In this document: positions 28,082 to 36,870 of the stretch, in pieces
How the letters are laid out: the number at the start of each line of letters is the position of its first letter
How positions within the stretch are numbered: position 1 is the first letter of the stretch
Assembly: GCA_964411505.1 (NCBI GenBank)
Contig: CAYPLH010000008.1
Span: forward strand, 39,153 to 103,152
Direction: 5' to 3'
Source of the DNA: CAYPLH01 sp964411505
GTDB lineage: Bacteria > Bacillota > Clostridia > CAYPLH01 > DUMO01
DNA length: 64,000 nucleotides
Notes under the pieces: generated by a model
Told to the model about the DNA's origin: nothing
Seen by the model: the letters and a program-made list of their open reading frames with translations, nothing else
The model's database searches: none
Translations under genes and position numbers: made by a program

Positions 28082-28285
28082 TTACTTTTCAACTTCTATT
28101 GCACAGTCAGGGCATATTGTAGCACAAAATGCGCACCCAGTACATTTTTCCATATCACTAACTCCCACAGAGTGGTAGCCCTTACTGTTTATTTTTTCAG
28201 ATATAATTATTATTTTTCTTGGACAAACATCAATACATAGTTTGCATCCTTTACACCTTTCAATGTCAAACTTAACTTTAGCCAT
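28082..28285 (-). CDS. korD: Ferredoxin-type 2[4Fe-4S] delta subunit
   Basis: 67 aa. Two complete cluster motifs, CKGCKLCIDVCP and CTGCAFCATICP, mark a bacterial 2[4Fe-4S] ferredoxin-like subunit. First gene of the korDABC order, 47 bases before korA. It passes electrons from the TPP site to free ferredoxin in related complexes. Confidence 0.9.
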   Translation of the reverse strand: MAKVKFDIERCKGCKLCIDVCPRKIIIISEKINSKGYHSVGVSDMEKCTGCAFCATICPDCAIEVEK

Positions 28286-28515
28286 AAGTATCCCTCACTA
28301 TTTTTTTATCCCTGATTTTTAAGAACATCTAGATTGAAAATCCTATAGAAAATTCAACCAAACTCCGGAGAAACTTTATGTCCCCCGGGATTTTATCTAA
28401 AACAACATTAATCTAATATGATAGCTCCTCGGTAAATCGCAAAGCGACTTATCGAATAGGTAATCTATTATAAAAACTCTTTCTATTATAAAACTCTTTC
28501 ATAAATGATGCAAGC
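28286..28515. other. intergenic with dispersed short repeats
   Basis: 230 bases between korD and the upstream ATPase gene. It contains CCCCCGGGATTTTA (28383-28396) and the ATGATAGCTC...TCGCAAAGCGAC unit (28419-28448). Related pieces occur near 23190, 8930, 29244 and 31577. No promoter was assigned. Confidence 0.45.
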
Positions 28516-29190
28516 TTACTCCCAGGGTAGTTTGATTTTTTTGTCGAGTAAAAGGATTTTACCAAAGGATTCATTTATATATTCTGTCCCCTCTATAGCT
28601 TCGGACACAAAGGCAGTAAACCCAATAGGCAGCCCTGTAAATTCTGATACTTTATTTAATATTTTATAGCCTTTTTCCAAATCTTCTGCTGTTGTATCTT
28701 GAAGCAAATTTGTATTATTAACCAGCTTTGTTACTTTAAGCCTTGATGCGTTTTCGAGCTCATAGATCAAGCTGCTTATTTTTTCCTTTGTATCAGTAAA
28801 AGGGCGATTTGTATTTACAACTACATACATATCATATCCTTCATTTATAATTTCCTGCCTGTACCTTCCAAGCGCTTTTGCACCTATGTCATCACCGCCT
28901 ACATCGAAGACAGACCAAACACTGTTATCCTCAAACAGACTGTTTATTTCTGCAGGCAGAGCTGGTACATCAACATTTGTATTCGCAAATGGAGGTACTA
29001 TTACATGTATTCCCTGCTTCTCCAGTTCATCTTTTACATCTGCCGTTCTAAAATATGGGTTTACAATATCAAGATCAACTATAGCTGTTTTATAACCACT
29101 ATTTTTCATGTTTAAAGCAAAATTTACTGAAACTTCTGTTTTACCGCTTCCAAAATGCCCTGTAAAGATATTAATTTTTTTATATGGCAT
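28516..29190 (-). CDS. MinD/CooC-like P-loop ATPase
   Basis: 224 aa. N-terminal deviant Walker A GHFGSGKTEVSVNFA (residues 11-25), then VDLDIVNPYFRT (switch I region) and FDVGGDDIGA (Walker B/switch II). This is the SIMIBI class that includes MinD, ArsA and the CooC nickel-insertion ATPase. No membrane-targeting helix or CXC motif is evident. It is upstream of the kor operon on the same strand, 230 bases away, which could suggest a maturation role for the iron-sulfur enzymes. That is inference. Confidence 0.8.
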   Translation of the reverse strand: MPYKKINIFTGHFGSGKTEVSVNFALNMKNSGYKTAIVDLDIVNPYFRTADVKDELEKQGIHVIVPPFANTNVDVPALPAEINSLFEDNSVWSVFDVGGDDIGAKALGRYRQEIINEGYDMYVVVNTNRPFTDTKEKISSLIYELENASRLKVTKLVNNTNLLQDTTAEDLEKGYKILNKVSEFTGLPIGFTAFVSEAIEGTEYINESFGKILLLDKKIKLPWE

Positions 29191-29450
29191 AAAACTCCTC
29201 GTTTCTGATTGTTACTTTTATACTTTCCCAAAATGTTTATGTTATGATTGCTCCTAGCAAGTCGTAAAAGCGCTTTGTTTCTTTAATAAGTTGTGAGGTT
29301 TTTGATCATTGTCATTCTAACTGATTTTTTGCAGCAATTAAAGAATAAAATAATATGGGAAAATTTGAGCTGCAAAATTAAGTATGTTTAGGTATGTGTA
29401 TTGAAAATTACACACAAAATATATCCGAACTCTAATTAAGGAGGTTTTTT

Positions 29451-29615
29451 ATGAAGATTCGAGAAGGACTAATTCCCACCGTACTAGGTACCGCAGTAAC
29501 AGCCACCGGTTTAGCTATAAAGCGAACTGCACCATATCTTTCTTGGGGTGTCGCTGGCTTTGGGCTGGCTCACATAGTATTAGGAGCAATTGACCTCATC
29601 GAGCACCGAGCCTGA
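29451..29615 (+). CDS. Small 54-residue hydrophobic protein
   Basis: Start at ATG 29451 with a perfect AAGGAGG 6 bases upstream, stop TGA at 29613-29615. The product starts MKIREGLIPTVLGTAVTA and has a hydrophobic glycine/alanine-rich stretch through SWGVAGFGLAHIVLGAID, ending EHRA. It could be a short membrane or membrane-associated protein with two half-helices. I do not recognise a functional family. It reads opposite to both neighbours, so it is a stand-alone gene. The ribosome site and protein-like composition argue it is real. Confidence 0.75.
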   Translation: MKIREGLIPTVLGTAVTATGLAIKRTAPYLSWGVAGFGLAHIVLGAIDLIEHRA

Positions 29616-29626
29616 TTCGAGTTTGT

Positions 29627-29656
29627 AAAAAGGATGTGGGGCTTATCCTCACATCC
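29627..29656 (-). terminator. terminator after the ACT-paaK genes
   Basis: GGATGTG (29632-29638) pairs with CACATCC (29650-29656). On the minus strand the stem is followed by a T5 run, so it ends transcripts from the ACT-domain gene. The plus strand lacks a T-run. Confidence 0.75.
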
Positions 29657-29673
29657 TACTAAAAAACAAGGTT

Positions 29674-30105
29674 TTATAAATTATAAACTACTTTAGAAGG
29701 CAGAACCTTTATATCATGTCTTTTTAAAACCTCGACAGCCTTTTGGGGATCCTCAACTTTTAAAATAACAATAGCTTCATTTGCAGCCTTTCCTACAAAC
29801 GCATACATGTATTCAATACTCATGCGCTCGCTTTCAAGTGCACTTAAAGCAACTGCCAAGCCACCTGGTTTATCGTCTATGGAAACAGCTACAACACTTG
29901 CGCTGCTTACTAAAAAGTCCTTCTCCTTTAAAATGGACTCGGCTTCTTCAGGCTTGTTTACAATTAACCTTAACACACCAAAATCCGTTGTGTCTGCAAT
30001 AGACAATGCCCCAATATCAATTTCATGAGAACCAAGAACTTTAGTAACTTCAGCAAGCCTTCCCGATTTGTTCTCAAGAAAAACAGAAATTTGCTTTACC
30101 AACAT
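29674..30105 (-). CDS. Two-ACT-domain amino-acid-binding protein
   Basis: 143 aa made of two ACT domains. First: ISVFLENKSGRLAEVTKVLG. Second begins near residue 73 with VVAVSIDDKPGGLAVALSAL. ACT domains bind amino acids and regulate metabolism. This small family is usually found beside phenylacetate-CoA ligase (paaK) and indolepyruvate oxidoreductase genes, as here, so a sensor of aromatic amino acids is likely. It follows paaK by 73 bases. Confidence 0.88.
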   Translation of the reverse strand: MLVKQISVFLENKSGRLAEVTKVLGSHEIDIGALSIADTTDFGVLRLIVNKPEEAESILKEKDFLVSSASVVAVSIDDKPGGLAVALSALESERMSIEYMYAFVGKAANEAIVILKVEDPQKAVEVLKRHDIKVLPSKVVYNL

Positions 30106-30178
30106 AAAAATACCCTCCTGTCATAACATGATTTTTCGAAAGATTTTAATGTTTTCTTTTAAAATCCTACCCAAGCAT

Positions 30179-31480
30179 TTACAGTTTTCTCTTATCGACT
30201 ACCCTTACTGCTTTCCCCTGGCTTCTTTCAATTGATTTAGGTTCAACAAGTCTAACTTTTGCCCTTATCCCCAAAGTTCCTTCGATTTCCCTGCTTATTC
30301 TTCTCTCAACTTCTTCGATACGTCTAACCTCATCAGAGAACATAGATTGATTCATTTCCACCCTTACTTCAAGTATATCAAGATTATCAACCCTGTCAAC
30401 GATTAAAAGATAGTGAGGAGCAGTATCCCCCATTTCTAGCAGTACACTTTCAATTTGTGTAGGAAATACATTGACACCTCTTATGATAATCATATCATCA
30501 GTTCTGCCTGTAACTTTGTTCATTCTAACAGCAGTTCGCCCACAATCACATTTCTCATAGTTTAGACTGGAAATATCTCTGGTTCTATATCTTATCAAAG
30601 GGAGACCTTCTTTTGATATGGTTGTAAATACCAATTCCCCTAGTGTTCCCTCAGGAAGAACTTCTTCAGTTACCGGATCAATGATTTCAGCAATAAAAAT
30701 ATCTTCAGCAATATGAAGCCCACACTTGCACTGACATTCACTGGACACACCAGGACCCATTACTTCACTTAACCCATAAATATCTACTGCTACAATACCT
30801 AATCGCTGTTCAATTTCATCCCTCATTTTTGACGACCACGGTTCTGCTCCAAAAATCCCAGCTCTTAATTTGAGATCCTCTTTTTTTATACCGGCTTCTT
30901 CCATCTCTTCTGCCAAATATAGAGCATACGACGGAGTACATGCAAGATGCGTAGTTCCAAAATCTTTCATTACTTGGAGCTGTCTTTTTGTATTTCCACC
31001 TGAAATCGGGATTACTGAACAACCAACCTTTTCGGCACCATAATGAACTCCCAAACCGCCTGTAAACAGACCATAACCATATGCAACCTGAATAATAGCA
31101 TCTTTATCAGCCCCTGTAGAAACAAGGGTTCTAGCAATAAGTTCAGACCATGATTCTAAGTCCTTGCGCGTATAACCTACCACTGTCTGTCTTCCGGTAG
31201 TCCCCGAGGATGCATGTATCCTCACAATCTCACTTAAAGGTACTGCAAGCATTCCATATGGGTAAGTATCCCTTAAATCCTGTTTATAGGTAAACGGTAA
31301 ATTCTTAATATCCTCCAGTGTTCTAATATCACTAGGCTCAACACCTTTTTGCTGCATCTTTTCTCTATAGTGAGGCACATTATGGTAAACTCTTTTTACA
31401 GTTTTAATTAGACGTTCGGTTTGTACCTTAGTCATTTCTTCCCTTCCCATACATTCAAATGTGGGATTCCAATATATCAT
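30179..31480 (-). CDS. paaK: Phenylacetate-CoA ligase
   Basis: 433 aa adenylate-forming ligase that activates phenylacetate or related aryl acids to CoA thioesters. The ATP motif SSGTTGRQTVVGYT is near residue 92. YGLSEVMGPG, RYRTRDIS and GRTDDMIIIRGVNVFP are the later core motifs. A four-Cys pattern (CQCKCG...CDCG) suggests a structural metal. Downstream of iorAB on the same strand. Together they fit the conversion of aromatic amino acids via aryl-pyruvates to aryl-acetyl-CoA, or the reverse. Confidence 0.93.
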   Translation of the reverse strand: MIYWNPTFECMGREEMTKVQTERLIKTVKRVYHNVPHYREKMQQKGVEPSDIRTLEDIKNLPFTYKQDLRDTYPYGMLAVPLSEIVRIHASSGTTGRQTVVGYTRKDLESWSELIARTLVSTGADKDAIIQVAYGYGLFTGGLGVHYGAEKVGCSVIPISGGNTKRQLQVMKDFGTTHLACTPSYALYLAEEMEEAGIKKEDLKLRAGIFGAEPWSSKMRDEIEQRLGIVAVDIYGLSEVMGPGVSSECQCKCGLHIAEDIFIAEIIDPVTEEVLPEGTLGELVFTTISKEGLPLIRYRTRDISSLNYEKCDCGRTAVRMNKVTGRTDDMIIIRGVNVFPTQIESVLLEMGDTAPHYLLIVDRVDNLDILEVRVEMNQSMFSDEVRRIEEVERRISREIEGTLGIRAKVRLVEPKSIERSQGKAVRVVDKRKL

Positions 31481-31628
31481 TTTTCTGTCCTCCTGTCGTC
31501 ATATAAGGGCAGGTGCCCGATTTATTTCACCCACCCAAAAAAGTGTGGACTGCGCTACTTTTTTCTACAGAATATTATGATTGCTCTCCCAAAAATTCGC
31601 AAAGTTAATTTTTCGGGAGATAATCACA

Positions 31629-32204
31629 TTATAAACTATATCCGCACTCAAATGCCTTTAGGTTCAAATCAACGAACGCTTTCTTTATATTATCGTTAAG
31701 AGAATCTATCCAGACCTTTTTTTCAATACCAGTCAATTTTGCCAGTACACCTATCAGTACAGTATTTACAGCTTTTATATTGCCGCAATTTTTTGCAATA
31801 TCCAAAGCATCAACCGGTATCACGTCAATATTTAATGCATCAAGCTTTTCGAGAATTTCAGCAGGATATTCCTGCTTGCCCATTATGACCGGCATAGGGT
31901 CAATCCTTTGCTTGTTTATTATAAACTTTCCGCCTTCTTTAAGATGGTCAAGCCACCTATAAGCTTCAAGTAGCTCAAAAGCAATTATTATGTCAGCTTC
32001 TCCTTTTTCGATAAGAGGCGAAAAAACTGATTCACCTAATCGGACATATGTTACAACACTCCCACCTCTTTGGGACATTCCATGAACTTCCGAAACCTTT
32101 ACATCATAATTTAAATCCGTTGCAACTGAACCAAGTATTCTGCTGGCTAATAGGGTTCCCTGACCACCTACTCCAACTATTAATATATTAAGACCTCTAT
32201 CCAT
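31629..32204 (-). CDS. iorB: Indolepyruvate:ferredoxin oxidoreductase beta subunit
   Basis: 191 aa. LNILIVGVGGQGTLLASRILG is the gamma-type domain, and EVHGMSQRGGSVVTYVRLG the conserved second block. Forms a complex with IorA, which is 3 bases upstream in the same operon. The complex oxidatively decarboxylates aryl-pyruvates from transamination of aromatic amino acids, reducing ferredoxin. Confidence 0.93.
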   Translation of the reverse strand: MDRGLNILIVGVGGQGTLLASRILGSVATDLNYDVKVSEVHGMSQRGGSVVTYVRLGESVFSPLIEKGEADIIIAFELLEAYRWLDHLKEGGKFIINKQRIDPMPVIMGKQEYPAEILEKLDALNIDVIPVDALDIAKNCGNIKAVNTVLIGVLAKLTGIEKKVWIDSLNDNIKKAFVDLNLKAFECGYSL

Positions 32205-32207
32205 ACA

Positions 32208-33938
32208 CTATTCACCCACCTTTTCAAATGCATTGAAACTGCATACCTTTGTACACAACTCGCAGCCTATACACAATGCTTCGTCAACCTCTATATGATC
32301 ACCTTTATCAACTATTGCTGGGCATCCTATAGACATGCACATCCTACATATTTTGCATTTTTCCTGGTTAATCATAAGAGCCCCTTTATACTTGACACCC
32401 TTTAAAAGCGCACAAGGACGTCGAGCTATTATGAGTGACGGCTCATCAGCTGTAATTTCTTCTCTAACTACCTTCTCAACATTTTTAATGTCAAACGGAT
32501 CTACTATCCTGACTCTATTAATCCCTATTGCATCAGCCAGCTTTACAAGATCAACTTGTTTGGTAACCTCTCCTTTAATTGTGTAACCCATCAGAGGATT
32601 TGCTTGATGACCTGTCATAGCCGTAATGGAATTGTCAAGAATAATCACAGTTGAATTTCCTTTGTTATAAACTATATCAATAAGTCCTGTAATCCCTGAA
32701 TGTATAAAGGTTGAATCTCCTATAACAGCAACAGTCCTTTTAGAAAACTCGCGACCTCTTGCCTTTTCCATACCATGAGCCATTCCTATGCTTGCGCCCA
32801 TACATATACTGGTGTCTATTGCACTACTAGGAGGAAGTGCTCCTAAAGTGTAACAGCCTATATCACCTGTTACAACAAGCTTGAGCTTGCGAAGTACATA
32901 AAATACACCTCTATGGGGGCAGCCAGGACACATAACCGGCGGTCTGACAGGAATATCTTCCTGCGTTGCTCCATCAGTCTTATGTCCAAATAACTTTTCT
33001 TTTATTAACCGAGTGCTGTATTCACCTGTCACCGGTAACAAATCTTTTCCGCTAACATCAATTCCAAGTTTTTTTACATGATTCTCAATAAACGGTTCTA
33101 ATTCTTCTATGATATAAAGCTTTTTAACACCTTCAGCAAATTTTCGTATAAGCTCATCAGGAAGCGGGTACACCATACCTAGCTTAAGGTATGAAACATT
33201 ACCAAAAGCTTCTTTTGCATACTGATATGAAATACCACTTGTAATAACTCCAATGTCTTTGCTTCCCCACTCTATTTTATTGAGTGACGTTTGGGAAGAA
33301 AAGCTTTCGAGTTCTTCTATTCTTTTAACCACTACCTCATGCCTTTTTCTAGCCATGCCAGGCATCATAACGTATTTGTTAACATCTTTACTGTATTCCT
33401 TAAGATTAATACCTTTCCCTTCTTCAATTTCCACAAGGCTTCTTGAGTGAGCAACACGTGTCCCTAGCCGCACAAAGACCGGGCAATCGAATTCCTCACT
33501 AATGTCAAAGGCCTGCTTGACATATTCCTTACATTCACTGCTATCTGCAGGCTCAAGCATGGGTATTTTAGCAGATAAAGCATAAAACCTACTATCCTGT
33601 TCATTCTGTGAACTATGCATTCCAGGGTCATCAGCTACCATAATCACCAGACCACCGTTAACACCTGTATAAGAAACTGTAAACAGTGGGTCTGCAGCAA
33701 CATTTAAACCAACGTGCTTCATTGAACATATAGATCTTGCACCTGCAACAGAAGCGCCGATAGCAACCTCAAGTGCTACCTTTTCATTCGGAGACCACTC
33801 AGAATAAATCTCATCGTATTTCGCTAAATTTTCTGTAATTTCAGTGCTTGGAGTTCCAGGATAAGCAGTCGCAACCTTGACCCCGGCCTCAAAAGCTCCC
33901 CTAGCAACCGCTTCATTACCAAGCAATAGTTTCTTCAT
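32208..33938 (-). CDS. iorA: Indolepyruvate:ferredoxin oxidoreductase alpha subunit
   Basis: 576 aa. N-terminal pyrimidine-binding domain (KLLLGNEAVARGAFEAGV and TAYPGTPSTEI), a central TPP region (RPPVMCPGCPHRG then GDIGCYTLG and GDSTFIHSG), and a C-terminal ferredoxin domain with CKICRMCMSIGCP and CIGCELCTKVC. Slightly shorter than many homologues but with every motif. Starts the iorAB-paaK-ACT group. Confidence 0.95.
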   Translation of the reverse strand: MKKLLLGNEAVARGAFEAGVKVATAYPGTPSTEITENLAKYDEIYSEWSPNEKVALEVAIGASVAGARSICSMKHVGLNVAADPLFTVSYTGVNGGLVIMVADDPGMHSSQNEQDSRFYALSAKIPMLEPADSSECKEYVKQAFDISEEFDCPVFVRLGTRVAHSRSLVEIEEGKGINLKEYSKDVNKYVMMPGMARKRHEVVVKRIEELESFSSQTSLNKIEWGSKDIGVITSGISYQYAKEAFGNVSYLKLGMVYPLPDELIRKFAEGVKKLYIIEELEPFIENHVKKLGIDVSGKDLLPVTGEYSTRLIKEKLFGHKTDGATQEDIPVRPPVMCPGCPHRGVFYVLRKLKLVVTGDIGCYTLGALPPSSAIDTSICMGASIGMAHGMEKARGREFSKRTVAVIGDSTFIHSGITGLIDIVYNKGNSTVIILDNSITAMTGHQANPLMGYTIKGEVTKQVDLVKLADAIGINRVRIVDPFDIKNVEKVVREEITADEPSLIIARRPCALLKGVKYKGALMINQEKCKICRMCMSIGCPAIVDKGDHIEVDEALCIGCELCTKVCSFNAFEKVGE

Positions 33939-34163
33939 TTATATCACCCTATCTAATTAAATGTCCTTCTATAAGTGTAATAAGTTTACTACAAGCTAAA
34001 AAGTTAATTTCATTTACCAATCTATATTTAGTGCATATCAAATTGTATTAAAGCAACAAACTAAATTAAAGCAAAAACTATTTTTTAAATCGTATAAATA
34101 TATATTATACAACAATTTTTATAAAAAACAAAGACTTAGAAATTTCGGGCATTATAACCTTAA

Positions 34164-34203
34164 TTTTCCTAAGCCTTGCTGTAATTATCTGTATTAGAGA
34201 AGA
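34164..34203. repeat. partial copy of the 39.1-kb MITE
   Basis: About 40 bases beginning TTTTCCTAAGCCTTGCTGTA are roughly 85% identical to 39223-39262 inside the MITE. No terminal repeats are present. It abuts the serpin stop codon. Confidence 0.55.
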
Positions 34204-34205
34204 AG

Positions 34206-35477
34206 TTAAAAAGAAGGAGCGTCCATTACGCCAAGGAAAAGCGGTGAATGGGTAACTGTGTCTACTATGCCGTACACAAATGGGCGGTTGAAGATAATTT
34301 TAATTTCCGGTTCTAAAGGCATGCTGGTAACCCGCATTTCTATGGATGTTACAGCTGATGCTTCAGTTCCTTTTTCATCGACACGGCAAAATGTTTTATG
34401 CTTTATCTCGCTTATATAAAGGTTCTTTTGATGGTCTGCATTCATAAGGGAGAAATCTGCATTAAATGGTTCAAAAGCAACTTTCATGCCCATAGATGCC
34501 AATTCATCCTTAAGACTGTCTTCATATCTTGTTTCAAATTTTGGCAGAGACAGAGCTACACGATCATTTTTAACCGATAAAATATAAGCTAGTATTTTTT
34601 CTCCATCAGTTTTCTCAATAAAAGATCGAACACTCTGACCTTCTTCGGGAAGCAGAGCAAAAAAGCTGAACCGTCCGTCGTCATAAGGCAAAACAATACC
34701 TTTTACTCCATCCTTGTCTATATAGCTCATGTTTCCGGTGCGGTTCATATATTTGACGTTTACGCTCCCTTTATCACTGATAAAGTGTCCATCTCTTGTG
34801 TCAGAAGCTGAAAACTGTTGCTGCCAATCGGATTTAAAGTATACGGCATTCATAAGATACATGATTGCACTTGCATCAATCTCATCAATAATTTTATCTA
34901 TTGTATCCCGCGTTTCTTTTTTGACCCAATTATTAATGGTATTTACGGCATCAATACTGCTAAAGTCAAGAGCTTTTATCGAAGCTCCAAAGTAGTCGGC
35001 ATTTTTTTTGAGAAAAATCTCATCAGGTTTAAATTCTTTTCGGTACCATATTGCATTGGCTATAGAAAGCTCGGTTTTTTCACCCATAGTGCTTAATAAA
35101 GTAATATAATCTCGACAAAAGGCATTAAAATCCTCAGCTGAAATCCCCGAAAGCTTCAAAGTGTCGCTCATTCCTGTGAGGGTTTCGGTGTCTGCGCCAT
35201 TATATGCCATTCCTAATGCAAGATATACTGATGCAGGTGAGATTAGTACATTGTCAGTGTTTTTCGATGAAAGCTCAAACAACTCCCATGAAAAGTCATA
35301 TACAGATTTTCGGAAGCCCGCATTGATGTTGTCAGAAGCGTCAGGCCATGATGTGTCGCCAAATTCAGACATCAAATCCAAAACACCATTACCTGTTTGG
35401 TCACTTAAATTTATGGAGCATCCTGACAAGACAAGGAGTGCCGAAATCAGCCCAGCTATTATTTTAATTTTTTTCAC
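34206..35477 (-). CDS. Serpin-family lipoprotein
   Basis: 423 aa. A lipoprotein signal ends at LSGC (Cys20), so the protein is predicted to be anchored on the outer face of the membrane. A complete serpin domain follows: FELSSKNTDNVLISPASVYLALGMA, later FNRPFVYGIVD and PLFLGVMD at the end. The hinge of the reactive loop, EKGTEASAVT, keeps the small residues needed for the inhibitory loop insertion. By standard spacing P1-P1' falls at Thr-Ser in RVTSMP. No dockerin is present. GTG start with AGGAG upstream. Likely protects against a serine or cysteine protease. Confidence 0.93.
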   Translation of the reverse strand: MKKIKIIAGLISALLVLSGCSINLSDQTGNGVLDLMSEFGDTSWPDASDNINAGFRKSVYDFSWELFELSSKNTDNVLISPASVYLALGMAYNGADTETLTGMSDTLKLSGISAEDFNAFCRDYITLLSTMGEKTELSIANAIWYRKEFKPDEIFLKKNADYFGASIKALDFSSIDAVNTINNWVKKETRDTIDKIIDEIDASAIMYLMNAVYFKSDWQQQFSASDTRDGHFISDKGSVNVKYMNRTGNMSYIDKDGVKGIVLPYDDGRFSFFALLPEEGQSVRSFIEKTDGEKILAYILSVKNDRVALSLPKFETRYEDSLKDELASMGMKVAFEPFNADFSLMNADHQKNLYISEIKHKTFCRVDEKGTEASAVTSIEMRVTSMPLEPEIKIIFNRPFVYGIVDTVTHSPLFLGVMDAPSF

Positions 35478-35567
35478 AAAGAATCAACTCCTATACCTTT
35501 TATTATGACAAATATCTGTATACTTGGACGTACATAAGCCAAATCAGGTTCCATGTGCTGTATGACA

Positions 35568-35709
35568 AGGTTCCATTCGACGGATGCTCCGCATCCAAAA
35601 ACACTCCTTAAAGCAGCAAAGGGGTTTCCCCTTTGCAATCCCCAATGTCTTGGAAAATATACTTTCCTAGACATTATCATAAGTGGATCATAAAACTTTA
35701 CTAGACAAT
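35568..35709. repeat. partial copy of the dispersed multi-hairpin repeat
   Basis: Contains in order the GGATGCTCCGCATCC hairpin, CAAAGGGGTTTCCCCTTTG, and the terminal GGAAAATATACTTTCC hairpin of the element complete at 44271-44423, with the first hairpins missing. The right side is longer and includes CATTATCATAAGTGGATC, which serves as the empty-site reference for the MITE insertion at 39049. Confidence 0.75.
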
Positions 35710-35720
35710 GAAAAAAGCTC

Positions 35721-35749
35721 TTGACATTTTAAACATATTCAAATAATAT
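35721..35749 (+). promoter_or_regulatory. sigma-A promoter of the SPFH gene
   Basis: TTGACA (35721-35726) and TAATAT (35744-35749) are spaced by exactly 17 bases. The -10 box touches the start of the long operator palindrome. Confidence 0.8.
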
Positions 35750-35782
35750 GTAATTGATATCATTATGATATCAATTACATAT
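35746..35782. promoter_or_regulatory. operator: 18-bp-arm palindrome with two TGATATCA half-turn sites
   Basis: The inverted repeat spans the -10 box and the predicted start. Inside it, TGATATCA occurs twice (35755-35762 and 35766-35773), centre-to-centre 11 bases. That is one DNA turn, the arrangement bound by cooperative ribbon-helix-helix dimers. Such a regulator is encoded as the second gene of this unit. Confidence 0.75.
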
Positions 35783-35801
35783 ATAAGAAAGGATGTTTTT
35801 A

Positions 35802-36848
35802 ATGTCTGAAAAGAATGAAACAAAAAATAAGCAAATTATACATGAAGAGATAAAGGCAAGAGCGTCAAATGGAATGGTAATGCTCGTTATTAACTCTGGT
35901 TTGATGATAGCCGGGTTAATTGGTTTTGTATTTGGCATTATAATTACAGAAAAAACTTTTGGCGGTGCTTTTGGCATTTTTCTACTGGTTATTTCTTCGC
36001 TATACACTTTTTTTATAGGACCTATTCTGTATGCCGGGTTGAAGGTGATAAAACCTAATGAAGCCGCAGTGCTGACGTTGTTTGGCAAGTATTACGGTAC
36101 ATTGCGAAGTGAAGGCTTTTATTTTGTCAATCCCTTTGTGGTTTCGCTAAATCCGGCAGCATCAAAAACCACGACGGGTTCTTTGGGTGCTGAAATGGTG
36201 CAGGTTTCCGCTGCAGGAAATCCGCAGGCAGCAGCCGCAGCATTGAGAAACAAAAAAATTTCTCTCAAAGCCATGACTCTTAACAATGATAAGCAAAAAA
36301 TTAATGATCAATTGGGAAACCCAATCGTAATAGGTGTGGTTGTAATATGGAGAGTTATAAACACGGCAAAAGCAGTATTTAGTGTTGACAATTACACCGA
36401 GTATCTATCAATTCAATGTGATGCAGCACTTCGCAATACTGTGCGGCTGTATCCCTACGACGTATCCGATTCAATGAATAATGACAATGGAAAATCTCTT
36501 CGGGGTAGCAGCATTGAAGTTGCTGAAAAAATAAAAGAAGAGCTGCAGTCAAAGGTTGAATTAGCAGGACTTGAGATCATAGAGGCGCGAATTACCCATC
36601 TGGCATATGCTCCCGAGATAGCTGCTGCAATGCTACAAAGGCAGCAGGCGTCGGCTATTATTGATGCAAGGCAGATGATTGTTGAGGGAGCTGTCGGTAT
36701 GGTGGAAATGGCTCTTGAGAAGCTGAGTGAAAATAATATTGTTCAGCTTGACGAAGAGAGAAAGGCTGCAATGGTGAGCAACCTGCTGGTAGTTCTTTGC
36801 AGCAATAAGGATACGCAGCCGGTTGTAAACAGCGGTTCGCTGTACTAG
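35802..36848 (+). CDS. SPFH (band 7/stomatin-like) membrane protein
   Basis: 348 aa. Two adjacent hydrophobic helices (about residues 25-75) are followed by an SPFH domain: ALRNTVRLYPYDVSD, LRGSSIEVAEKIKEELQ, and VELAGLEIIEARITHLAYAPEIA, then an AAMLQRQQASAIIDARQ helix. Stomatin/HflK-like rather than flotillin. ATG at 35802 is 8 bases after AAAGGA; an earlier in-frame ATG at 35793 lies in that site. It is cotranscribed with the ribbon-helix-helix gene 22 bases downstream. Confidence 0.88.
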   Translation: MSEKNETKNKQIIHEEIKARASNGMVMLVINSGLMIAGLIGFVFGIIITEKTFGGAFGIFLLVISSLYTFFIGPILYAGLKVIKPNEAAVLTLFGKYYGTLRSEGFYFVNPFVVSLNPAASKTTTGSLGAEMVQVSAAGNPQAAAAALRNKKISLKAMTLNNDKQKINDQLGNPIVIGVVVIWRVINTAKAVFSVDNYTEYLSIQCDAALRNTVRLYPYDVSDSMNNDNGKSLRGSSIEVAEKIKEELQSKVELAGLEIIEARITHLAYAPEIAAAMLQRQQASAIIDARQMIVEGAVGMVEMALEKLSENNIVQLDEERKAAMVSNLLVVLCSNKDTQPVVNSGSLY

Positions 36849-36870
36849 AAAATGTTGGGATGATTATATA

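Noticed and set aside
35474..35680. Minus-strand ORF of 68 codons upstream of the serpin
   Set aside because: It lies in the dispersed hairpin repeat and is simply an open frame through it.
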